A stretch of 27,412 nucleotides of DNA from an uncultured Muribaculaceae bacterium (GTDB lineage: Bacteria; Bacteroidota; Bacteroidia; Bacteroidales; Muribaculaceae): the NCBI GenBank assembly GCA_910587475.1, contig CAJUMR010000035.1:1-27412 (forward strand). The letters are read 5' to 3'. The notes below the pieces were generated by a model. That model was not told the DNA's origin and did not search any database. It was given only the letters and a program-made list of their open reading frames with translations. A program made the position numbers and the translations under genes. This document shows, in pieces, positions 1 to 8,458 of the stretch (its first letter is position 1; each line of letters opens with the position of its first letter).

Positions 1-41
1 TATTTACTATCCGACAGCCTTTTACACCCTAAACTTTTTTT
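1..41 (-). promoter_or_regulatory. possible ECF-sigma-type promoter for a gene left of the window
   Basis: Read on the minus strand, this edge holds an A-run, then TTTAGGGTGT, then about ten bases, then GTCGGATAGT and an A/T-rich stretch. From memory, this resembles the sequence in front of Bacteroidales ECF sigma factor genes, where a TTAGGG-like block serves as the upstream box. The gene it would drive is outside the window, so this is a weak call. Nothing else gene-like is visible between here and the dnaE promoter. Confidence 0.25.
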
Positions 42-171
42 GAACTTTTTTCGTCCGTCAGCAATGCTATAATGAAGGCACAGAACTATGGACATATATT
101 AATAGAGTAACAACCCGCAGTTTTTTCTCAGAAATAAATCGGCGGGACTTCGTTCTGACAGTCTTTTTTTG

Positions 172-179
172 TAATTTTG
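172..179 (+). promoter_or_regulatory. dnaE promoter, -7 element TAATTTTG
   Basis: TAATTTTG matches the Bacteroidota -7 consensus TAnnTTTG and lies 45 nt before the ATG at 225. No clean -33 TTTG is seen at the usual distance; CTTC is present instead. The element overlaps a TTG codon at 177 that would add 16 residues to DnaE. A promoter here argues against that start and in favour of the ATG. Confidence 0.6.
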
Positions 180-224
180 AAGCGACAACAACGATCTCCT
201 CACCCACCAATCTCCAAATTAAAA

Positions 225-3200
225 ATGAATCAATTCGTACATCTCCACGTCCATACCCAATACTCACTGCTTGATGGTCAAGCATCTATCGCAAGCCTTG
301 TCGACAAAGCCATTGCCGACGGCATGCCTGCGCTTGCCGTAACAGATCATGGCAACATGTTTGGCATCAAGGAGTTTACTAACTATGTCAAAAAAGTCAA
401 TGGCAAAACAAAGGGAAAAATTTCCGACGCGGAGAAGCAATTGTCCGAAGCAACAGGCAGCGGCGACACTGAAAGACAGGCGGAACTCGAAGCCGAAATA
501 GCCGCGCTGAAGAAAAAGATACTGAAGCCCATCATAGGATGCGAAATGTACGTCGCTCAAGAGTCGCTGCTCGAACATGTCGACAAAAAAGACACCGGAC
601 GCCACCTGATCGTACTCGCAAAAAATGAAAAAGGCTATCACAATCTCATCAAACTCGTATCGCGGGCATGGACCGAAGGCTTCTACTCCCACCCGCGCAC
701 CGACAAACGCGAGATTGCCAAGCACCGCGAAGGCCTGATCATATGTTCGGCTTGCCTCGGAGGTGAAATACCGCGTCTGCTCTCGGCCGGCCGCGATGCA
801 GAAGCAGATGCTGCGGTAAAATGGTGGAAAGACACATTCGGTGACGATTATTATATAGAATTACAGCGGCACAAAGCCACAGTGACACGCGCAAACCACG
901 ATGTCTACGAGGCACAGATGGCTATCGAGCCAAAGTTGAGAGCTCTTGCAGAGAAATACAATATTAAAATTATTGCCAGCAACGACGTCCACTTCACAAA
1001 CGAAGAAGACGCCGAAGCCCACGATCGCCTGATCTGTCTGTCGACCAACCGCCTGCTCAACGACGAAAGCCGAATGCTCTACACCAAGCAGGAGTGGTTG
1101 AAAACTACCGAAGAGATGTCAAAGCTTTTCGCCGATATACCTGAAGCGCTCAGCAACACTCTCGAAATCAGCGATAAAGTTGAGGTATATTCCATCGACC
1201 ATGCACCTATCATGCCAAACTACGAAATCCCGGCAGACTTCGGCACAGAAGAGGAATATCGCCAAAGGTTGACAGAAAAGGATCTGTTCGACGAATTCAC
1301 CCGCGACGAACACGGCAATGTGGTGCTGAGCGAAGAAGAAGCTCACTCCAAAATCAAGAAACTCGGAGGATATGAAAAGCTCTACCGAATAAAATTTGAG
1401 GCCGACTATCTGAAGAAGCTCGCCTATGAAGGCGCTGAAAAGCGCTATGGGCTGCCGCTGTCTGACGAAGTGAACGAGCGAATAACGTTCGAACTACACA
1501 TCATGAAAACCATGGGTTTCCCGGGTTACTTCCTCATCGTACAAGACTTTATCCGCGCTGGAAGGGAAAAACTCGGCGTCAGCATCGGTCCCGGACGTGG
1601 ATCAGCAGCCGGGTCAGTCGTGGCCTATTGTCTGGGCATAACGCAGATCGACCCGCTGAAGTACGACCTGCTGTTCGAACGCTTCCTCAATCCCGACCGT
1701 ATATCGCTTCCCGATATTGACGTTGACTTCGACGACGACGGCCGAGGAATCGTGCTCGACTATGTCACAAAAAAATACGGTGCAGAAAAAGTTGCACATA
1801 TAATAACATATGGCACAATGGCTGCCAAGTCGGCAATCAAGGACGTCGCCCGTGTGATCAATCTTCCGCTGAACGAAAGCAACCGTCTGGCAAAACTCGT
1901 GCCGGGGCGCATGCCCGTGGTCAACGGAAAGGAATTGAAGCCGACACTGAAAAACTGCTACCAGCACGTCGCCGACTTTGAGCCTGAACTCAAAAGCCCC
2001 AATCCGCTGATCTCCGACACCCTCAAATATGCCGGACAGCTCGAAGGCAATGTCAGAAACACCGGAGTCCACGCCTGCGGTGTCATCATCTGCCGCGACG
2101 ACATCACCGACTGGGTGCCTGTGAGCACAGCCACAGATAAAAAAGAAGGCAAGCTTCTCGTCACTCAATATGAAGGCAGCGTCATCGAGGAAACTGGTCT
2201 GATAAAGATGGACTTCCTCGGACTGAAAACCCTGTCGATAATCAAAGAAGCAGTCGCCAACATCAAAGAGACCCACAACATCGATCTCGACATCGATACA
2301 ATTCCTATCGACGATCCCAAGACTTACGAGCTCTACAGCAATGGCCGGACTATCGGAACATTCCAGTTCGAATCGCCCGGCATGCAGAAATATCTCCGCG
2401 AACTTCAGCCATCGACGTTCGAAGATCTGATAGCGATGAATGCCCTGTATCGCCCGGGGCCTATGGAGTATATCCCGACATTCATCAAGCGCAAGCATGG
2501 CGTCGAGCCGATCGAATACGATATTCCTGAGATGGAAAAATATCTCAAGGACACCTACGGCGTTACAGTGTATCAGGAACAGGTCATGCTATTGTCGAGA
2601 TCGCTGGCCAACTTTACGCGCGGCCAAAGCGACACCCTACGAAAGGCCATGGGTAAGAAGTTGATCGACAAAATGATGGCCTTGAAAACGCTATTCCTCG
2701 AAGGAGGACAGAAAAATGGTCACGACGCCAAAGTGCTCGAAAAAGTATGGGCCGACTGGGAAAAATTCGCATCCTACGCCTTCAACAAAAGTCACGCCAC
2801 ATGCTATAGCTGGGTAGCCTTCCAGACGGCCTATCTAAAGGCAAACTACGCCCCCGAGTATATGGCCGCCGTACTGAGCCGAAACCTCACCGACATCACC
2901 AAGCTGACGGCCTACATGGACGAATGCAAAGCCATGGGCATCACGGTGAAAGGACCTGACGTCAACGAATCGTTTGCATCTTTCGGTGTTAACCGCACGG
3001 GCGATATCCGCTTCGGTCTCTCGGCGATCAAAGGCATCGGCAACAACGTTGTCGCTGACATTCTCGAAGCCAGGAAGAAAGACGGACCGTTCAAAGACAT
3101 ATATGATTTTGTCGAACGGGTGCCGGCAGGAGCTGTCAACCGACGGGCTTTTGAAAGTCTCGCGCTCGCCGGGGCGTTTGACTGCTTCAGCGAAATCAAG

Positions 3201-4028
3201 CGTGAAGACTTTTTCTACGAAAACAGCCGCGGCGAAACATTTGCCGAGCAACTTCTGCGCTACGGATCACTGTTCCAGAACGCCAACCAGAACCGCGGCG
3301 CATCGCTGTTCGGCGATTTCGACGAAGAGCTCGACATGGCATCGCGCCCGCAGATCATACCCGCGATGCCGTGGGCGCCGATCACGCGTCTCGACAAAGA
3401 GCGCGATCTTGTCGGCATGTACCTCTCAGCCCATCCTCTCGACCCCTACTACATGGAGCTGAACTACGGCATGAGCTGCTCGATCAAAGAACGCGAAGAA
3501 ATGACCGTCACCGAAGGCCAGGAAATAACATTCGGCGGCTTAATCATGAAATATGAATCCTCGATTTTGCCAAGCGGCACACAGATGGGACGTTTCAAAA
3601 TCGAGGATTACTCGGGCGCTACCGAGTTGGTCGCATTCGGCAAGCACCTTATGGAACTGAACAATTTCTGCCACGAAGGCCTCGCCGTGACAGTCAAAGG
3701 CGTCTATAAACGCAACGCCAAGGGGGAAATAAAATTCAATATCACCCAAATGCAACTCCTCGACGATGTCAAGGGCAAACTGATAAAGGGTATTACCGTA
3801 CGCACGACTCCCGATCAGATCAACCTCGATGTCCGCGACCTACTCAAAAAATACGCTTTGAAAAAAGAAGATCAACGACAAGGAGGCACTCTTGCTTTCA
3901 GAATCTACGACCCGACGATCAACCGCGAAGTGATGATGGCCTCTGGTGTCAAAATTCCCGTCGAACGCGAATTTGTCGACGAACTTAAACGGATTGACAA
4001 CGTTGAATTCAAAGTCGAACACGTATAG
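225..4028 (+). CDS. dnaE: DNA polymerase III subunit alpha
   Basis: This is the replicative polymerase that extends DNA at the fork, 1267 residues from the chosen ATG. The N-terminal PHP domain opens with HLHVHT. All nine likely metal ligands can be picked out: H8, H10, D41, H42, E107, H139, C177, D254 and H256. A charged helical insert (about residues 60-100) splits the PHP domain. The polymerase core carries PDIDVDF at 496-502 and MDFLGL with D663, which supply the catalytic aspartates. A helix-hairpin-helix follows near 935-960 (GIGNNVVADI), then an OB-fold near 1100-1180. The length is normal for a DnaE1-type protein and no intein interrupts it. The reading frame also runs back to a TTG at 177, but that codon sits inside a TAATTTTG promoter element and the family begins at the HLHVHT strand. 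trxA follows after 55 nt. Confidence 0.97.
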   Translation: MNQFVHLHVHTQYSLLDGQASIASLVDKAIADGMPALAVTDHGNMFGIKEFTNYVKKVNGKTKGKISDAEKQLSEATGSGDTERQAELEAEIAALKKKILKPIIGCEMYVAQESLLEHVDKKDTGRHLIVLAKNEKGYHNLIKLVSRAWTEGFYSHPRTDKREIAKHREGLIICSACLGGEIPRLLSAGRDAEADAAVKWWKDTFGDDYYIELQRHKATVTRANHDVYEAQMAIEPKLRALAEKYNIKIIASNDVHFTNEEDAEAHDRLICLSTNRLLNDESRMLYTKQEWLKTTEEMSKLFADIPEALSNTLEISDKVEVYSIDHAPIMPNYEIPADFGTEEEYRQRLTEKDLFDEFTRDEHGNVVLSEEEAHSKIKKLGGYEKLYRIKFEADYLKKLAYEGAEKRYGLPLSDEVNERITFELHIMKTMGFPGYFLIVQDFIRAGREKLGVSIGPGRGSAAGSVVAYCLGITQIDPLKYDLLFERFLNPDRISLPDIDVDFDDDGRGIVLDYVTKKYGAEKVAHIITYGTMAAKSAIKDVARVINLPLNESNRLAKLVPGRMPVVNGKELKPTLKNCYQHVADFEPELKSPNPLISDTLKYAGQLEGNVRNTGVHACGVIICRDDITDWVPVSTATDKKEGKLLVTQYEGSVIEETGLIKMDFLGLKTLSIIKEAVANIKETHNIDLDIDTIPIDDPKTYELYSNGRTIGTFQFESPGMQKYLRELQPSTFEDLIAMNALYRPGPMEYIPTFIKRKHGVEPIEYDIPEMEKYLKDTYGVTVYQEQVMLLSRSLANFTRGQSDTLRKAMGKKLIDKMMALKTLFLEGGQKNGHDAKVLEKVWADWEKFASYAFNKSHATCYSWVAFQTAYLKANYAPEYMAAVLSRNLTDITKLTAYMDECKAMGITVKGPDVNESFASFGVNRTGDIRFGLSAIKGIGNNVVADILEARKKDGPFKDIYDFVERVPAGAVNRRAFESLALAGAFDCFSEIKREDFFYENSRGETFAEQLLRYGSLFQNANQNRGASLFGDFDEELDMASRPQIIPAMPWAPITRLDKERDLVGMYLSAHPLDPYYMELNYGMSCSIKEREEMTVTEGQEITFGGLIMKYESSILPSGTQMGRFKIEDYSGATELVAFGKHLMELNNFCHEGLAVTVKGVYKRNAKGEIKFNITQMQLLDDVKGKLIKGITVRTTPDQINLDVRDLLKKYALKKEDQRQGGTLAFRIYDPTINREVMMASGVKIPVEREFVDELKRIDNVEFKVEHV

Positions 4029-4083
4029 CACGACTAAATAATCTTATAACAACCACATAATTATAACAACATCAAAAACAATT

Positions 4084-4404
4084 ATGGCATTTACATTTAC
4101 TGACGAAAACGTAAAAGAAATCATCGCCACCGGACAGCCGGTAGTGATCGACTGTTGGGCCACTTGGTGCGGACCATGCGTAGCCATGGCTCCCGTAATC
4201 GACGAACTTGCAAAAGAGTATGAAGGCCGCGCCGTCATCGGCAAATACAATGTTGAAGAAGAGGGCGATCTCAGCGCCGAATACCGCATCATGTCTCTGC
4301 CTACTATCCTTTTCTTCAAAGACGGAAAGAAAGCCGACATACGCCTGACCGGTTCACAGTCGCGCCAGACCCTGGCCGACGCCATCGACAAGCTCCTCGG
4401 CTGA
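4084..4404 (+). CDS. trxA: thioredoxin
   Basis: This is a single-domain thioredoxin of 106 residues, which reduces disulfides in cytoplasmic proteins and would be recharged by thioredoxin reductase. The WCGPC active site has Cys29 and Cys32, and the cis-proline loop MSLPT has Pro73. There is no signal peptide, so it is cytoplasmic. An additional Cys24 lies just before the active-site Trp25. The start lies in an A-rich leader without a Shine-Dalgarno sequence, as is usual in this phylum. It lies 55 nt behind dnaE and has no obvious promoter of its own, so read-through from dnaE is possible. A perfect 14-bp hairpin follows the stop codon. Confidence 0.95.
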   Translation: MAFTFTDENVKEIIATGQPVVIDCWATWCGPCVAMAPVIDELAKEYEGRAVIGKYNVEEEGDLSAEYRIMSLPTILFFKDGKKADIRLTGSQSRQTLADAIDKLLG

Positions 4405-4436
4405 CAACAACCCGGAACGTTGATCTCCCCAAAACG

Positions 4437-4474
4437 CAGGAGCGCATTTGCCTGATCGGACAAATGCGCTCCTG
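4437..4474. terminator. perfect 14-bp hairpin between convergent trxA and ribBA
   Basis: CAGGAGCGCATTTG at 4437-4450 pairs perfectly with CAAATGCGCTCCTG at 4461-4474 across a 10-nt loop. On the minus strand it is followed by CGTTTTGGGG and on the plus strand by ATGATTCTT, so the T-tracts are poor. Its position between converging genes suggests a bidirectional terminator or a 3'-end stabilising structure. Confidence 0.6.
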
Positions 4475-4497
4475 ATGATTCTTATCGTATCGTAATC

Positions 4498-4572
4498 CTA
4501 CCTGACCACGATCCTGGATGTGTCGACAACGCGACCGCTCTCCATTAAAGTGAACAGATGATCAGTCAACTT
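4498..4572 (-). pseudogene. possible remnant of a secreted-protein C-terminus (T9SS-like tail)
   Basis: Directly after the ribBA stop, in another frame, the minus strand encodes a tail ending SGRVVDTSRIVVR and a TAG stop. Endings of the form G-x-x-x-x-T-x-[KR]-[IV]-[VM]-V-[KR] are typical of type IX secretion (Por) C-terminal sorting domains in Bacteroidota. Only about 25 codons can be read before the frame enters ribBA, and no start exists. If real, it is the last piece of a deleted gene. It could equally be chance. Confidence 0.2.
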
Positions 4573-5788
4573 TGTGGAGATCGTGGCCCATACGCTCCTT
4601 CTTGGTGTGCATATAGAACTTGTTGTAATTGTTGGGTTCGACCTCGATCGGCACATTCTCCACCACTTCAAGTCCGTAACCTTCGAGTCCGACGCGTTTG
4701 ATAGGATTGTTTGTCATCAGACGCATTTTTCTGATCCCCAAAAGATTGAGTATCTGAGCCCCTACTCCATAATCGCGTTCGTCAGCGCCATGTCCGAGGT
4801 GCAGGTTAGCTTCTACAGTGTCGAGACCTTCCTCTTGCAGCTTGTAAGCTTTTATCTTGTCCATCAGCCCGATGCCACGGCCCTCCTGACTTAGATAAAC
4901 CACTGCACCGCGACCCTCTTTCTCGATCATCCGCAATGCCTGGTGAAGCTGCTCGCCGCAGTCGCAACGCTGCGATCCGAAAATATCGCCCGTCGCACAC
5001 GACGAATGCACTCTGACCAACGCAGGTTCGGGTGTGGTCAGATCGCCTTTGAGTATAGCGATATGCTCCAGACCGTTGCTTTTCTGACGGAAAGGAATCA
5101 GGCGGAAGTGGCCATAGACCGTCGGCATGTCGACCTCCACACCCTTTTCCACAAGGCTCTCGGTCGATAGACGATATGCGATCAGGTCGCGGATCGACAC
5201 GAGCTTCATGCCCCACTCATCGGCGCGGCGACGCAATTCGGGCAAGCGGGCCATCGTTCCATCGTCGCTCATTATCTCCATCAATGCCGCAGCCGGTTGC
5301 AATCCTGCAAGTCGGGCAAGATCCACGGCAGCCTCAGTGTGGCCGCAGCGGCGCAGCACACCGAGATCCTGGGCATAGAGAGGATTGATGTGGCCCGGAC
5401 GTCCGAATGTCTCGGGCGTAGATTTCGGATCGGCGAGAGCCCTTATTGTCGCACATCGGTCCTCGGCGCTCACTCCGGTCGAACAGCCTTCAAGCTTATC
5501 GACCGTCACGGTGAATGGCGTGCCGAGCACCGAAGTGTTGTCGTCGACCTGATGGGGCAGATCAAGTTGCTTGCAACGCGAAATCGTCACCGGCGCACAC
5601 AACACACCACGTGCATTCTTGAGCATGAAATTGACTTGTTCGGGAGTGATCTTCTCAGCCGCCACGATGATATCGCCCTCGTTCTCTCGGTCTTCATCGT
5701 CAACGACTATCACCATCCGCCCCTCGCGGAAATCTGCAATCGCATCTTCTATTGAGTCCAGTTTGATTTTTTCGTTCATATATGTCAT
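4562..5788 (-). CDS. ribBA: bifunctional 3,4-dihydroxy-2-butanone-4-phosphate synthase / GTP cyclohydrolase II
   Basis: This fused enzyme starts both branches of riboflavin synthesis. The N-terminal RibB half turns ribulose 5-phosphate into dihydroxybutanone phosphate, and the C-terminal RibA half opens GTP. The RibB half shows DDEDRENEGD at 30-39, RPGHINPL and GHTEAAVDL. The RibA half has the zinc cysteines Cys264, Cys275 and Cys277 in SSCATGD...RCDCG, then GRGIGL and NPIKRVG. Both active sites look intact. The length of 408 residues is normal for the fusion. The start ATG directly follows the TAA of the upstream permease gene (TAAATG). A second ATG nine bases further in (5779) is almost as good. 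The zero-nucleotide junction implies translational coupling in an operon with the permease. Confidence 0.95.
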   Translation of the reverse strand: MTYMNEKIKLDSIEDAIADFREGRMVIVVDDEDRENEGDIIVAAEKITPEQVNFMLKNARGVLCAPVTISRCKQLDLPHQVDDNTSVLGTPFTVTVDKLEGCSTGVSAEDRCATIRALADPKSTPETFGRPGHINPLYAQDLGVLRRCGHTEAAVDLARLAGLQPAAALMEIMSDDGTMARLPELRRRADEWGMKLVSIRDLIAYRLSTESLVEKGVEVDMPTVYGHFRLIPFRQKSNGLEHIAILKGDLTTPEPALVRVHSSCATGDIFGSQRCDCGEQLHQALRMIEKEGRGAVVYLSQEGRGIGLMDKIKAYKLQEEGLDTVEANLHLGHGADERDYGVGAQILNLLGIRKMRLMTNNPIKRVGLEGYGLEVVENVPIEVEPNNYNKFYMHTKKERMGHDLHKVD

Positions 5789-7603
5789 TTAGAGGCTGTC
5801 GCCGGAGTCGTCTGTCCCCGAGATACGCTTGCTCAGAGCATGCGTGGTTTCGATGACATTTACGAGATTGCCCGACGTAATGTTAAACGGATAATTATTA
5901 AGCAGGTTCACAACCACCGCGTCTCTCGAATTAGACAGGTAGTCGACAATATCGTTGAGTCTGTCTTTCAGATGATGAAGTCCAGACCTCGTAAATTTTC
6001 GCAACAGTTTATTCTTGCGGGCCAATACTTCAGCCTCGCGGCGACACTCGGCATCAAATGCCGACAGCATCGCAAGGGCTTCCGCCGGATCAACTTCCGA
6101 CATCACCACCTCTTTCAGTTCGAGATGACGCTTGGGCACCTTGCCGATCAATCGGTTGAAGAACGCTCTGTAAGCATCGACATTGAACACTGCCGAGTCA
6201 CCGACCGCCTTATAGGTGAAAAAAATGCCCAGAGGCAGCAACACTGCCGAACTGAGCCACATGCCCTGATAGACTTCGAGCTTGCCGTCGCGAGCCAACT
6301 TGAACCCTGAGTTTTCTATAATGAAATAAAGAATAAACAGAAGCACTGAGATGACAAGCGGAGTGCCGAGGCCACCCTTCTTGATGATAGCCCCCAACGG
6401 AGCACCGATGAAAAAGAAGATTATGCAGGCAAACGAAAGAGTAAACTTTTTCTGCATCTCGATGTCGTGGCGCCGCATTATTTTCGCTTCTTCCGAGAGA
6501 GCGATGCTGCGGTATTCGTAGTCCATCTTCTGGCGGCGGGCCTTGTTGAGTGCCTGGCTGAGATAAGTCTTGGCATAGCTTGCCGAAGGTGAGTTGAACA
6601 CAGAGTCAATGTCAAGCGGCTCATCCATCGCCACGGGCGGACGGCGGTAGACAATTGCCGAGTCGCCCTCATAGCGCGTCAAGGTCGGCGTCAGCCCCAT
6701 CATCGGGGCCGAAAGTATCTCGTGGGCATAGACCGACCCGATAGAGTCGACCCTTGCGCCGATAGAGTCGATAGAGTGTCTGAGTTCCGATATGTCCTGT
6801 CCTACATATTGACTGCGGATGCCGTCTTCGTCCATGCGGTTAAAGTTAACATCAAACGCCATATAGATCTGCTTGTCGTCGAACTGCTCGCGGCGGAAAG
6901 GCATATAACCCGAGGTTGTTACACCCATGGCATTGTCGCGCAAGTTCTCAAACATCTCGCCACTGTAGAGCTGCAGAAACAGATGTTTTTTATTCTCGGT
7001 GAAACTCAGACTGCCGGAATCCGCCAGAATCACTCGCGAATTATCCATTCCTCGCGTCAGATCATAAAGTATCATGCCGTAGAGCATGCCTGTTTCTGGA
7101 TTCTTATGATCGATATAGAGATTGATATTGGGGATCTGATCATAGAACGACCGCTCCGGGATCTCCACTTCGGGGGTTTTCTGTCTGACCGAAAACATCA
7201 GAGTCCACATTTTAGTCTGAGCGACCGGCAACACATTGTTTTGAAAGAAAAACGCGCCGATGGCGATAAATACCATCAAGATGATAAGCGGGCGCATGAT
7301 CCTGAACAACGATATGCCCGAAGCCTTGAGCGCCGTAAGCTCAAACTTTTCACCCAGGTTGCCGAACGACATCAGCGACGCGAGCAGCACTGCAAGAGGC
7401 AGCGCCGTCGGCACCATCGACAGAGAAGCATAGAAAAACAACTCGGCAATGACCCCCATCGACAAGCCCTTGCCGACTATGTCGCCGACAAAACGCCACA
7501 GAAACTGCATCATCACAACGAAAAGACAGATAAAGAACGTCATGATGAACAGAGGCAGGAAGCTCTGCAGCATGAATGTATATAGTCGTTTTACCCTGAA
7601 CAT
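5789..7603 (-). CDS. LptF/LptG-family permease (YjgP/YjgQ), LPS transport
   Basis: The N-terminus MFRVKRLYTFMLQSFLPLF and the following helices (to about residue 120) match the LptF/LptG family. These inner-membrane subunits work with the LptB ATPase to extract lipopolysaccharide toward the outer membrane. Three helices precede a long periplasmic region (about 130-400), and three more lie near 395-480. At 604 residues it is far longer than the roughly 360 of enterobacterial LptF/G. The extra length is a larger middle region plus a charged cytoplasmic tail of about 130 residues, which as I recall is usual in Bacteroidota. Which of LptF or LptG it corresponds to cannot be decided here. A TATCTTTG promoter ends only 4 nt before the ATG, so a leaderless message, or a start at the ATG at 7573, is possible. 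Confidence 0.88.
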   Translation of the reverse strand: MFRVKRLYTFMLQSFLPLFIMTFFICLFVVMMQFLWRFVGDIVGKGLSMGVIAELFFYASLSMVPTALPLAVLLASLMSFGNLGEKFELTALKASGISLFRIMRPLIILMVFIAIGAFFFQNNVLPVAQTKMWTLMFSVRQKTPEVEIPERSFYDQIPNINLYIDHKNPETGMLYGMILYDLTRGMDNSRVILADSGSLSFTENKKHLFLQLYSGEMFENLRDNAMGVTTSGYMPFRREQFDDKQIYMAFDVNFNRMDEDGIRSQYVGQDISELRHSIDSIGARVDSIGSVYAHEILSAPMMGLTPTLTRYEGDSAIVYRRPPVAMDEPLDIDSVFNSPSASYAKTYLSQALNKARRQKMDYEYRSIALSEEAKIMRRHDIEMQKKFTLSFACIIFFFIGAPLGAIIKKGGLGTPLVISVLLFILYFIIENSGFKLARDGKLEVYQGMWLSSAVLLPLGIFFTYKAVGDSAVFNVDAYRAFFNRLIGKVPKRHLELKEVVMSEVDPAEALAMLSAFDAECRREAEVLARKNKLLRKFTRSGLHHLKDRLNDIVDYLSNSRDAVVVNLLNNYPFNITSGNLVNVIETTHALSKRISGTDDSGDSL

Positions 7604-7607
7604 CGTG

Positions 7608-7615
7608 CAAAGATA
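7608..7615 (-). promoter_or_regulatory. promoter of the LptF/G-ribBA operon, TATCTTTG
   Basis: On the minus strand TATCTTTG matches TAnnTTTG and is separated from the ATG at 7603 by only CACG. Transcription would be expected to begin at or just inside the annotated start codon. No TTTG was found at the usual upstream spacing. Confidence 0.5.
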
Positions 7616-7668
7616 AGCATTTTGCCGTTAGCGACCGATAGTGTTACAGACTCTTTAAATTCAGTTAA

Positions 7669-8433
7669 CTAATTGAACACATACCCGAACCCTACATTCA
7701 GATAGATCGGATAGAGATTGAAGCTGACGGTCTTGAACGACGATTCGAAGATGCTGTTGCAGCCCCATTCGAGATTAGCGTTGACAACCAGGCGCTTGTA
7801 AGCCATCCACGACACTCCGCCCTGCAATCCCCAGTGAAATTTGCGTAAGTTCTCGCCGAAATCGTAGGTAGCTTTCGAGTCGTCTTCAAACGACACCTTG
7901 TCGCCTGTCGGACTGCCTTCGCGGAGATAACCATTGTGGACATTACCCTCGAAATCATTTGTGAAAGCGTAGGCCAGATACGGGCCGAGGTTGAACACCA
8001 CTTTGTCGTTCAACCGGTAGGTAGCCGTGATCGGGAACACCAACTGCTGAGAGTGATATTTGGTGTGAACTTTGCCTGTCCAACGGCCGCTGAGTTTCTT
8101 GCCGTTGTCGATGATTTCCATGCCGTAATTCTTTACTGTCGCATCTGTTCGCATGCCCTTGGTCTCAAAGCGCAGTCCGACGGCCACACCCCAGCGCAAA
8201 TCATTTGAAAGCCATTTTCTGACGCGCGCGCCGATCTGCAGATTGAGATCGGGGCTATATGAATCAATGTGTCTGATTTCTGCCGGCAACGGAAGCGGCG
8301 AGGCGCCACCGATGTTCGTGCCCGCATTTACTTCATAGTCGATGGCTGTATGCCAAAAATCTTTGGCCGCGGCCGGCTCTGTACCTAATGTCGCTACTGC
8401 AAGCAACGCACCGATATATTTTCTAATCTTCAT
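7669..8433 (-). CDS. outer-membrane beta-barrel protein (porin/OmpW-like)
   Basis: A signal peptide (MKIRKYIGALLAVATLG, ending near PAAA) is followed by about 230 residues of alternating strands such as LQIGARVRKW, GVAVGLRFETKG, QLVFPITATYRL and FNLGPYLAYAF. The chain ends in aromatic-rich strands and the terminal sequence VGFGYVFN. This fits the small 'outer membrane protein beta-barrel' family common in Bacteroidales; no substrate can be inferred. I chose the ATG at 8433 because the frame upstream offers only a TTG (8448) with no gain in signal-peptide quality. It starts 25 nt after the stop of the PCMD-like lipoprotein gene on the same strand, so the two are probably co-transcribed. A surface lipoprotein-barrel partnership is my inference. 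Confidence 0.75.
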   Translation of the reverse strand: MKIRKYIGALLAVATLGTEPAAAKDFWHTAIDYEVNAGTNIGGASPLPLPAEIRHIDSYSPDLNLQIGARVRKWLSNDLRWGVAVGLRFETKGMRTDATVKNYGMEIIDNGKKLSGRWTGKVHTKYHSQQLVFPITATYRLNDKVVFNLGPYLAYAFTNDFEGNVHNGYLREGSPTGDKVSFEDDSKATYDFGENLRKFHWGLQGGVSWMAYKRLVVNANLEWGCNSIFESSFKTVSFNLYPIYLNVGFGYVFN

Positions 8434-8458
8434 TATTCTGTTCTTCAATAATAATTAT

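Noticed and set aside
177..224. N-terminal extension of DnaE from a TTG codon
   Set aside because: The TTG lies inside a TAATTTTG promoter element, and the PHP domain of the family begins at the ATG at 225.
1560..2250. Possible intein in the DnaE catalytic core
   Set aside because: The polymerase motifs run continuously with normal spacing and there is no intein-type sequence.
1614..2498. 294-codon antisense frame inside dnaE
   Set aside because: It lies opposite an intact, conserved polymerase core; its protein is Cys/Phe/Val-rich with no domain, as expected from codon bias.
6722..7585. 287-codon antisense frame inside the LptF/G gene
   Set aside because: It is a His/Arg/Gln-rich shadow of a conserved membrane protein, with no motif or promoter.
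8434..8448. TTG start for the beta-barrel protein
   Set aside because: The ATG five codons later gives a standard signal peptide start.
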